DNA of 5,446 nucleotides from a bacterium (GTDB taxonomy: Bacteria; Vulcanimicrobiota; Xenobia; Xenobiales; Xenobiaceae), in NCBI GenBank assembly GCA_017444045.1, contig JAFSXO010000285.1, forward strand, positions 1 to 5,446, written 5' to 3'. The notes under the pieces were generated by a model. It worked only from the letters and a program-made list of their open reading frames with translations. It had not been told where the DNA came from and made no database searches. Position numbers and translations under genes: made by a program. Below, piece after piece: positions 1 through 4,591 of the stretch (position 1 is the stretch's first letter; every line of letters begins with the position of its first letter).

Positions 1-1
1 C

Positions 2-30
2 TTGACAAAGAGCTGTACAATAATTAGACT
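2..30 (+). promoter_or_regulatory. Candidate sigma70 promoter for the ABC transporter gene
   Basis: A perfect -35 hexamer TTGACA (2-7) is followed after 17 bases by TAGACT (25-30), which matches the -10 consensus at 4 of 6 positions. The implied transcript would start near base 37 and give a leader of about 85 bases before the preferred GTG start at 124. A copy of the intergenic CAATGCCATT motif (31-40) lies directly after the -10, where a regulator could bind; that role is inference. Confidence 0.45.
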
Positions 31-48
31 CAATGCCATTATCTTAGG
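31..48 (-). repeat. Degenerate copy of the intergenic 16-bp motif
   Basis: CAATGCCATTATCTTAG resembles, in the same orientation, the motifs at 2556-2573 and 4028-4045, which begin CAATGCCATT and have a TTA-rich second half. It sits at the presumed transcription start of the ABC gene. The AATGNCATT core is itself palindromic, so it could be a protein-binding site. Taken alone this copy would be unremarkable; the support is that the motif recurs between genes. Confidence 0.4.
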
Positions 49-123
49 GAACATTAAGCCACTATCGTACCTTAACGATTGATGTCATAAAGCTTGCGAT
101 TTGCTATTTTCGAGGTCTCAGCC

Positions 124-1911
124 GTGCCCTTCAGACAGATGCTCAGCAATCTAAGCCGCATCCTAAAATATTTAAAACCATATTGGAAAACCGTAGCCTG
201 CGCTCTATTGCTCACAATTATAGCCACGTCAACCAGGCTTCTTCAGGCTCGTTTTGTGGGCGTAATGATGAAGTTTATGTCAGAAGACATCAGCAGTCTA
301 AAAGAAGGGCATATAGCCTTCGAGCGGCTGAATTTTATATGCGGACTTTTTCTGGCGATTATGGCATTTATGGGCATCGCCACCTTTCTGCAAAAGTATA
401 TGACAGCAAAATGCGGCTATCTGGCTATCCGCGATTTCCGCGGCGATGTGTTCCGCAGCCTGCAGCACCTGCCCATGAGCTTTTTTGACGGCATGCGCTC
501 CGGCGAGATTATCTCACGCTCCACCAACGATATCATAGCTGCCACCGACCTATACGCCACCTTAGCCGATTCTCTCAAAAATATCCTCATTGTCGTTACC
601 TGCCTAGGGGTCATGTTCTATCGCGACTGGCAGATGACTTTGGTAGTTCTGGTACTTAGCCCTACCGTGGCCATCGCCATATCCAAATTCGGCAAACGCA
701 TCGGTCAAAAGACCGCCAAGCTGCAAGCTCGCTTAGCCGATCTCTCGGCCATTCAGTATGAGAATGTCACCGATATTAAAGTAGTAAAGGCCAACACCCG
801 CGAAGAGCTGGAAGCCGAACGCTTTAACGCCGCCAACGAACAGAACTTCAGCGCTCAGATGAAGGTCGTGCAGGTAGCCTCAACGCAGTCACCAGTAGTA
901 GAGTACATTGGCATAATCGGCATAACCGTAATAGTATGGTTTGGTGTCACCCGCATTATGCAGGGCATGGTCAGCTTTGCCGACATGACCGAGTATTGGG
1001 CACTCATGGTGATGACCACCCAGCCGATCAGCTCTATTGGCACCTTCTATGGCACCTGCAACAACGCGGCAATAGCCGGCAGCAGAGCCTTCGCCATAAT
1101 CGACACCCCAGCGGAGACTACGCCTAAGGATATCGCCATTACAATGCCTAAGCTAACGGGCAAGATCGAGTTTGAGCACGTCTCCTTCAGCTATGACGAC
1201 AGCAAGGAGATATTCAACGATCTCAGCTTTACGGTTAATCCTGGCGAGGCCGTAGCCATCGTAGGCTCCAACGGCGCCGGCAAGAGCACCCTGATAAATC
1301 TCATTCCCAGGTTTTACGCACCCAGCTCGGGACGCATTCTGCTGGACGGCATAGACATAAGCCGCGCCGAGCTTTATTCACTGCGCAGCCAGATCGGTGT
1401 AGTCCTTCAGGAGCTGCTGCTATTCCAGGGAACAGTTGAGGAAAACATCCGCTGCGGCAATGCCGAAGCGAGCTTTGCCGAAGTCGAAAAAGCGGCCCAG
1501 CTGGCCAATGCAGAAGAATTTATAAAACAGCTTCCGGGAGGATACGAGGCACAGATCGGCGAGCGCGGCTCCTTCCTCTCCGGCGGACAGCGCCAGCGGC
1601 TGACCATTGCCCGCTCTCTCCTTAAGGATCCCCGCATTCTGCTGTTAGATGAGTATACATCAGGTCTAGACGCGGAATCGGAGAATGCCATAACCGATTC
1701 CTTAGATAAAGCCATGGAAAACCGTACCTGTCTTATCATAGCGCACAGGCTGAATACTATCCGCCACGCCAACCGCATTCTGGTGCTGGACAAAGGCCGT
1801 ATCGCCGAAGAGGGCACTCACGAAGAGCTATTAACCAAAGGCGGAATTTATAAGAGCATCTATGAAGCACAGCTGAGTCGCGAAAGCCAGCGCCATACAC
1901 CAGACTGCTAA
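124..1911 (+). CDS. MsbA-like type I ABC exporter half-transporter (fused membrane and ATPase domains)
   Basis: This is a complete ABC half-transporter of 595 residues, the usual size for the MsbA/LmrA-like family, expected to work as a homodimer in the inner membrane and pump a lipid or hydrophobic substrate outward. Residues 1-330 hold about six hydrophobic segments. The ATPase domain follows: Walker A GSNGAGKST at 381-389, a Q-loop in VVLQE, signature LSGGQ at 485-489, Walker B ILLLDE ending at D509-E510, D-loop SGLD at 513-516 and the switch His in IIAHRL at H541. All catalytic residues are present. The D-loop region reads DEYTSGLD rather than the common DEATSALD. There is no C39 peptidase domain, so it is not a bacteriocin-type peptide exporter. 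I prefer GTG 124 as start because GAGG (112-115) lies 8 bases before it; an in-frame TTG at 94 and ATG at 139 lack such a site. Substrate cannot be told from sequence. Confidence 0.93.
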   Translation: MPFRQMLSNLSRILKYLKPYWKTVACALLLTIIATSTRLLQARFVGVMMKFMSEDISSLKEGHIAFERLNFICGLFLAIMAFMGIATFLQKYMTAKCGYLAIRDFRGDVFRSLQHLPMSFFDGMRSGEIISRSTNDIIAATDLYATLADSLKNILIVVTCLGVMFYRDWQMTLVVLVLSPTVAIAISKFGKRIGQKTAKLQARLADLSAIQYENVTDIKVVKANTREELEAERFNAANEQNFSAQMKVVQVASTQSPVVEYIGIIGITVIVWFGVTRIMQGMVSFADMTEYWALMVMTTQPISSIGTFYGTCNNAAIAGSRAFAIIDTPAETTPKDIAITMPKLTGKIEFEHVSFSYDDSKEIFNDLSFTVNPGEAVAIVGSNGAGKSTLINLIPRFYAPSSGRILLDGIDISRAELYSLRSQIGVVLQELLLFQGTVEENIRCGNAEASFAEVEKAAQLANAEEFIKQLPGGYEAQIGERGSFLSGGQRQRLTIARSLLKDPRILLLDEYTSGLDAESENAITDSLDKAMENRTCLIIAHRLNTIRHANRILVLDKGRIAEEGTHEELLTKGGIYKSIYEAQLSRESQRHTPDC

Positions 1912-1915
1912 GAGT

Positions 1916-1932
1916 TTAACTAAATGACATTG
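1916..1932 (+). repeat. Intergenic 17-bp motif, exact copy
   Basis: TTAACTAAATGACATTG here is the exact reverse complement of 4267-4283. It begins just after the ABC transporter stop codon and runs into the longer repeat at 1924-1960. A 17-base exact match in a 5.4 kb window is not expected by chance, and related copies lie at 2531-2541, 2556-2573, 4028-4045 and 4418-4433, all between genes. Confidence 0.65.
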
Positions 1933-1960
1933 GTTCTGATTATTCATGTGCTACTAGCGC
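1924..1960 (+). repeat. Intergenic repeat (family with ATTCATGTG core), copy 1
   Basis: The stretch begins ATGACATTGGTT, continues through ATTCATGTG and ends TAGCGC. It aligns with 2580-2615 and 4086-4122. Weaker similarity to the copy at 2580 continues for about 40 more bases, with TAGCACA-AA-GC preserved near 1985-2000 and 2640-2653. It lies in the spacer upstream of the 104-residue gene. It has no coding potential; it could be a mobile-element remnant or a regulatory site. Confidence 0.5.
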
Positions 1961-2096
1961 TACCATGGTAATTAGCAACTAAGCTAGCACACAATAAGCA
2001 TTAAACCTCGATTTCCCCACCAGCTTTAGCCCTCTGTTGTTCATGTTTTAGCAATATAAAATTAACTGGATTTTCAAAAGCTGGCAATAATTTGGT

Positions 2097-2101
2097 GGAG
2101 G
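2097..2101 (+). promoter_or_regulatory. Ribosome binding site for the 104-residue gene, unusually distant
   Basis: GGAGG, within GGTGGAGGG, lies 13 bases before ATG 2115, longer than the usual 5-9. The only other in-frame start with a purine-rich site is ATG 2193, where AAAGGA (2175-2180) also lies 12 bases away, so the spacing does not settle the start. I keep ATG 2115 because its Shine-Dalgarno match is stronger. Confidence 0.5.
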
Positions 2102-2114
2102 GCCATTTTGTATC

Positions 2115-2429
2115 ATGGGTTCAGCAGGCCGCCTGCCCAACGGCATTCAAACGCTGGGGAAGCGGTACTTTACGAAAGGACCCACTGCCGCTATGTCAGG
2201 ATTAACCTCAGTTTTTTCTATCGGCCAAATGCAGATGACCGATCTGCAGCAAGCTCAGACGATCTCCACCCAAATCGCTTCAACCGCCCAAAAACAAGAG
2301 ATGGAACGCTGGAAGATTCTGCAGGACACGGAGACGAAGTGCTTTGAGATGCAGCAAGAAGCCACCATCAACCGCGCCAAGACCCAGGATAAGCTCTACA
2401 GCAAATGGGACGATTATATTAAAAGCTAA
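2115..2429 (+). CDS. Small protein with the shared C-terminal helical tail (family member A)
   Basis: This is an unrecognised protein of 104 residues. Residues 1-40 are mixed and Gly-containing, and 41-104 are strongly helix-forming with many Gln, Lys, Glu and Thr and no Pro. The last 38 residues align without gaps to the C-terminus of the 4592-5362 product: KIL-DT, F-M, QEA, AKT and a final WDD are shared, 16 of 34 positions from K67 to D100. W98 lies 6 residues from the end. It is the smallest member and is nearly all tail, so it may show the minimal functional unit. There is no signal peptide, membrane span or Cys pair. The start is uncertain: ATG 2115 has GGAGG at 13 bases, while ATG 2193 would give 78 residues and keep the whole tail. 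The overlapping frame from 2108 is not supported. Function is unknown. Confidence 0.75.
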   Translation: MGSAGRLPNGIQTLGKRYFTKGPTAAMSGLTSVFSIGQMQMTDLQQAQTISTQIASTAQKQEMERWKILQDTETKCFEMQQEATINRAKTQDKLYSKWDDYIKS

Positions 2430-2471
2430 CGCCAGGAGTAAATTATTCCAGCTAACCAGATTAGCATGACA

Positions 2472-2506
2472 CTGTGGAGATGCTTATCTCAAGAGTATCT
2501 CCACAG
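2472..2506. terminator. Strong stem-loop after the 104-residue gene, possible terminator without a T-run
   Basis: CTGTGGAGAT (2472-2481) pairs perfectly with ATCTCCACAG (2497-2506). Four further pairs, two of them G-U, extend the stem to 14 pairs around a 7-base loop (2486-2492). It starts 43 bases after the stop codon. Neither strand has a T-tract after the stem, so classical intrinsic termination is doubtful. It may instead protect the transcript end, or be part of a small RNA or palindromic repeat. Confidence 0.4.
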
Positions 2507-2530
2507 CATCTCCATCAACTGCTTTGGCTC

Positions 2531-2615
2531 AACTAAATGATATCGATATTTTAAGCAATGCCATTGACTTAATGGATCAACGGCATTGGTTATGCTCATT
2601 CATGTACGTTGGCGC
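2531..2615 (+). repeat. Composite intergenic repeat block upstream of the 211-residue gene
   Basis: The block contains a partial plus-oriented 16-bp motif (AACTAAATGAT, 2531-2541), a minus-oriented one (CAATGCCATTGACTTAA, 2556-2572) and copy 2 of the ATTCATGTG-core repeat (2580-2615: GGCATTGGTT, then ATTCATGTA, then GGCGC). The two 16-bp motifs face each other. The 267-base spacer from 2430 to 2696 holds only this block and the stem-loop at 2472; I see no gene in it. A weak promoter (TTAGCA 2639-2644, 18 bases, TACGAT 2663-2668) may drive the next gene. Confidence 0.5.
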
Positions 2616-2696
2616 CGCGTTGTACTTTAGCGCACAGGTTAGCACAAGACATGCGTTCAGCTTACGATTTGACCAAACCTAAAAGGAGATAGCAAT

Positions 2697-3332
2697 ATGC
2701 TAGATACTATGCCGACAATTTGGTCTCAAACCAATTGCAGCGCGCTGCCGGCACCTTCGAGTGGCGAAGCGCTATCAGCTGCAGAGCTATTTTACCCCCT
2801 AACGAGTCTGGACACCTTTACCCTGCAGGCACAGCAAAGCGCCGTGTCCGCTCCGTATAATCATTTAACACTGCAGGCTAACCCCAGCAAGACTGAGCTT
2901 AGAAATATAGACGACCACTCCGAGAACAATAAAGGCAAGCAGGTGCCTAACGGTGCTAAAGTAAAGCAGCAGGCCGACAATGCCCAAAGCCAGCCTAGCG
3001 CAAAAAGCAAAGCATCAGAAAACGGCAAAAGCAGTGCGGACTGCCAAAGCAAATCCACGCCAGTGCAAAACGCCGTATCAAAAGCCAAAACGCCGGCTGG
3101 CGAGCAGGAGAGCACTGCCGCCCAAAGCGAGCTAGAGCAGCAGGACCGACTCCGCGCAGAAGAGATTTATTTGAGAATGCGCGCTGAACGGCAGCTGCAT
3201 GCCGTTAAGATACAGGCACTAATAGCCAATCTACAGACCGAGATACAGCGCATCTGGGAAGAAGTAGCGCTCAGACGCCAAAAAATTCATGACGATATGA
3301 TGGCTAAATGGGAAAAGCTGCTGTTCGCCTAG
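2697..3332 (+). CDS. 211-residue protein with disordered middle and a divergent shared C-terminal tail (family member B)
   Basis: I do not recognise this protein. ATG 2697 is well supported: AAGGAG (2683-2688) lies 8 bases upstream. Residues 1-65 are mixed with some hydrophobics, and 66-145 are low complexity, rich in Lys, Gln, Ser, Ala and Asn with scattered Pro and thus probably disordered. Residues 146-211 form a long charged helix. Its end aligns without gaps to the tails of the 104- and 256-residue products: W205 lies 6 residues from the end, E189 and K196 match both other members, and R194, D199 and K204 match the 104-residue protein. Identity is much lower than between those two, so relatedness rests on position, helical pattern and these anchors. 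There is no signal peptide or membrane segment; C14 and C116 are isolated. Two stem-loops follow the stop codon. A filament, coiled-coil or secreted protein is possible, but function is unknown. Confidence 0.8.
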   Translation: MLDTMPTIWSQTNCSALPAPSSGEALSAAELFYPLTSLDTFTLQAQQSAVSAPYNHLTLQANPSKTELRNIDDHSENNKGKQVPNGAKVKQQADNAQSQPSAKSKASENGKSSADCQSKSTPVQNAVSKAKTPAGEQESTAAQSELEQQDRLRAEEIYLRMRAERQLHAVKIQALIANLQTEIQRIWEEVALRRQKIHDDMMAKWEKLLFA

Positions 3333-3347
3333 ATCGTAACCGTAGGT

Positions 3348-3374
3348 GCATTACCAGCACTGCACTGGCAATGC
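3348..3374 (+). other. Stem-loop just after the 211-residue gene
   Basis: GCATTACCAG (3348-3357) pairs with CTGGCAATGC (3365-3374) at 9 of 10 positions around a 7-base loop. It begins 15 bases after the stop codon and is followed closely by a second hairpin at 3384. There is no T-run. It may mark the transcript end or be part of the intergenic palindromic repeat family. Confidence 0.45.
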
Positions 3375-3381
3375 TTCGCTG

Positions 3382-3424
3382 CGCTTAGATATGCCCGTGC
3401 CTAGCGCAGTGAAGCTGGTTACGG
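3382..3424 (-). repeat. Semi-palindromic intergenic repeat, copy 1
   Basis: Read on the minus strand, this begins CGTAACCAGCTTC, continues GCGCTAGGCAC and ends ATCTAAGCG. It aligns with 4329-4361 (plus strand: CGTAACCAGTTC, GCGCAAGGCAC, ATCTGAGCG) with about nine bases of insertions, and with 4181-4214 (minus strand). This copy lies between two convergent genes and overlaps the 15-bp perfect hairpin at 3384-3435. No coding potential is supported. Confidence 0.55.
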
Positions 3425-3435
3425 GCATATCTAAG
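3384..3435. other. Perfect 15-bp inverted repeat between convergent genes
   Basis: CTTAGATATGCCCGT (3384-3398) is the exact reverse complement of 3421-3435, with a 22-base loop. An alternative pairing exists between TTCGCTGCGC (3375-3384) and GCGCAGTGAA (3404-3413), matching at 9 of 10 positions. It lies between the stops of the plus-strand gene (3332) and the minus-strand gene (3488), where a bidirectional transcription end would be expected. No T-tract follows on either strand, so termination is inferred from position only. Confidence 0.5.
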
Positions 3436-3487
3436 TCACAATCTTACGAAAAAGAACCGTCACAAGCACAGCTCAATAACAATATAT

Positions 3488-3994
3488 TTATATCGTGGCG
3501 CTGGAATTCTGGGCTATTTCTGTCTCTAAACGGCTTCTAGTCGCCAAATTAATGCGCATAGCTTCATTAATCCGCTCGTTGCCCTTGCGCACGTATTCGA
3601 GTCCCTGCTCTAATACCTGGCCATTGTCGCGCCCATTGTATGTCAGCATAGCTTCTATGCCCTTGTTGTAAAGAGCTATCCCAGAAAATCCCACTGCAAG
3701 CTCTTCCTGAAACTCGAAGGTAGCTTCCTCGGGTATAACTATATCGCGTATTTCCTGCTCTTTAGAGCGCAATACAGCATGTAGATCCTGCATAAAGCTT
3801 ATAAATTTCTTCAGCTCCCAGCTTCCGTCTTTGACATGCGAGACGGCATCTTCAATAACGTGCAATCGCTCATTTATGGGAGTGTGACGTCGCACTGTCT
3901 GAGATTCGCTCATAAACTGCGGAAGTTTAGCACCGCACTGCACACAGTAGACCGCATTATCGCTATTCTCACAACTACATTTAGGACAGAACAC
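3488..3994 (-). CDS. Zinc-ribbon protein with a helical C-terminal body, function unknown
   Basis: The N-terminus carries two CxxC knuckles, CPKC at residues 3-6 and CVQC at 17-20, the pattern of the short zinc ribbons common in bacterial and archaeal proteins; it should bind one zinc. A polar linker follows, then mostly helix to residue 168. Two similar units, GIALYNKG (105-112) and GLEYVRKG (131-138), suggest a repeated helical hairpin. There are no membrane spans and no recognised catalytic motif. Two GTG codons are adjacent. AGGAGG on the minus strand (bases 4005-4000) lies 5 bases from the GTG at 3994 but only 2 from the one at 3997, so I choose 3994. The gene is convergent with the 211-residue gene and has its own promoter candidate. 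It does not carry the Trp tail of its neighbours. A regulatory or adaptor role is possible but not shown. Confidence 0.82.
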   Translation of the reverse strand: MFCPKCSCENSDNAVYCVQCGAKLPQFMSESQTVRRHTPINERLHVIEDAVSHVKDGSWELKKFISFMQDLHAVLRSKEQEIRDIVIPEEATFEFQEELAVGFSGIALYNKGIEAMLTYNGRDNGQVLEQGLEYVRKGNERINEAMRINLATRSRLETEIAQNSSATI

Positions 3995-4014
3995 CACGCC
4001 CTCCTACAACACTC

Positions 4015-4043
4015 ATTATCCAGAGCCAATGCCATTAGGTTAA
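4015..4043 (-). promoter_or_regulatory. Candidate promoter of the zinc-ribbon gene
   Basis: On the minus strand TTAACC (4043-4038, 4 of 6 to the -35 consensus) is followed after 17 bases by GATAAT (4020-4015, 5 of 6 to the -10). Transcription would start near 4008, leaving a leader of about 14 bases with AGGAGG inside it. The -35 lies inside the intergenic motif copy at 4028-4045 and in one arm of a nested palindrome, a natural position for an operator. Confidence 0.45.
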
Positions 4044-4091
4044 GAAAGCTATGACATTGGCATACGATGCCAATAACCTACGAGTCATGGC
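4026..4091. repeat. Nested palindrome upstream of the zinc-ribbon gene
   Basis: Several inverted repeats are layered here. The inner ATTGGCAT (4056-4063) pairs with ATGCCAAT (4067-4074) around ACG. TAGGTTA (4036-4042) pairs with TAACCTA (4074-4080). GCCAT (4031-4035) pairs with ATGGC (4087-4091). As an alternative, GCCAATGCCAT (4026-4036 region) pairs with ATGACATTGGC (4051-4061) at 10 of 11. The region includes the minus-oriented 16-bp motif at 4028-4045 and covers the -35 of the minus-strand promoter candidate. It could be an operator cluster or a palindromic repeat remnant. Confidence 0.55.
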
Positions 4092-4122
4092 ATTGTTTAA
4101 TGCTTATTCATGTGCGTTAGCG
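4086..4122 (+). repeat. Intergenic repeat (family with ATTCATGTG core), copy 3
   Basis: It begins ATGGCATTGTTT, has TTATTCATGTGCGTTAGCG and aligns with 1924-1960 and 2580-2615 with a single one-base gap. It directly follows the nested palindrome. Each of the three copies lies in the spacer upstream of one of the three tail-family genes, though here nearly 470 bases away. Apart from repeats and a promoter, the 594-base stretch from 3998 to 4591 shows no convincing gene. Confidence 0.5.
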
Positions 4123-4180
4123 ACTTTGTGTATGCAAACGCATTTGTGCAGCACCAGCTCAGCGCCAGCATAGTTGGCTA

Positions 4181-4214
4181 CGTTTAGACGTGCCTGGAGC
4201 GAACTGGCTATAAG
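4181..4214 (-). repeat. Semi-palindromic intergenic repeat, copy 2
   Basis: On the plus strand this reads CGTTTAGACGTGCCTGGAGC and then GAACTGGCTATAAG. It aligns with 3382-3424 (CGCTTAGA, then CGTGCCTAGCGC, then GAAGCTGGTTACG) and with the reverse complement of 4329-4361 (CGCTCAGATGTGCCTTGCGC, then GGAACTGGTTACG). It is the most diverged copy. Confidence 0.45.
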
Positions 4215-4266
4215 TTTATATTCTTCGTTTTACAGCGCGATTTCTCCCCCTGCCTTTCGTTAGGGG

Positions 4267-4433
4267 CAATGTCATTTAGTTAAGCCCATGTAGGTACAAT
4301 TTATGTCTGTTGCTTGCAGATTATAGCGCGTAACCAGTTCCGCGCAAGGCACATCTGAGCGAAGCGAAGCAGTGCCGGCGCGGAAGCTGGTACAGCGCAA
4401 ATATGTTCGCGAAACACTAACTAAATGACTTTG
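4267..4433. mobile_element. Possible miniature inverted-repeat element of 167 bp
   Basis: The segment is bounded by CAATGTCATTTAGTTA (4267-4282) and TAACTAAATGACTTTG (4418-4433), which are inverted repeats matching at 15 of 16 positions. Inside it a large hairpin pairs 4326-4352 with 4372-4398 almost completely around a 19-base loop. It encodes nothing visible, as expected of a non-autonomous element. The left end recurs exactly, inverted, at 1917-1932. I see no clear target-site duplication, so mobility is only suggested. Confidence 0.35.
4326..4398. repeat. Large GC-rich hairpin containing semi-palindromic repeat copy 3
   Basis: Arm 4326-4352 (GCGCGTAACCAGTTCCGCGC, then AAGGCAC) pairs with 4372-4398 (GTGCCGGCGCGGAAGCTGGT, then ACAGCGC) with only a few mismatches and bulges. 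The loop 4353-4371 contains AGCGAAGCGAAGC. Bases 4329-4361 match the repeats at 3382-3424 and 4181-4214. A stem of this length would fold readily in RNA or in single-stranded DNA. There is no T-tract, so it is not a typical terminator. Confidence 0.6.
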
Positions 4434-4498
4434 GATTATCGCCCAGCAACTTTCCGCACAAAATGTGAATTATTCACAAAAACGCAACAATTCATTAT

Positions 4499-4526
4499 TT
4501 GCTTTTTTGTACATAGTCGTTATAAT
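4499..4526 (+). promoter_or_regulatory. Promoter of the collagen-like gene
   Basis: A perfect -10 TATAAT (4521-4526) lies 16 bases after TTGCTT (4499-4504), which keeps the TTG of the -35. The stretch 4460-4550 is strikingly A/T-rich compared with its surroundings, which would help melting and could act as an UP element. Transcription from about 4533 gives a leader of some 60 bases before ATG 4592. A second -10-like GATAAT (4533-4538) lies just downstream. Confidence 0.55.
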
Positions 4527-4591
4527 TCATATGATAATGAGTTTAATCTGTACGCAGTTTATAAACGCAGTATAGACGAAGGAGAAGTTAA

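Noticed and set aside
94..123. TTG 94 as the start of the ABC transporter
   Set aside because: No Shine-Dalgarno lies before it, while GAGG sits 8 bases before GTG 124; family proteins start close to the first helix.
2108..2347. 79-residue frame starting at TTG 2108
   Set aside because: It overlaps the 104-residue frame that carries the shared tail; the tail similarity identifies the real frame.
3384..3435. Classical Rho-independent terminator
   Set aside because: The stem is perfect, but the loop is 22 bases and no T-tract follows on either strand.
3346..3540. 64-residue plus-strand frame between the convergent genes
   Set aside because: It spans two hairpins and the end of the minus-strand gene, and has no ribosome site.
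3836..4054. 72-residue plus-strand frame
   Set aside because: It is antisense to the zinc-ribbon gene and extends into the nested palindrome.
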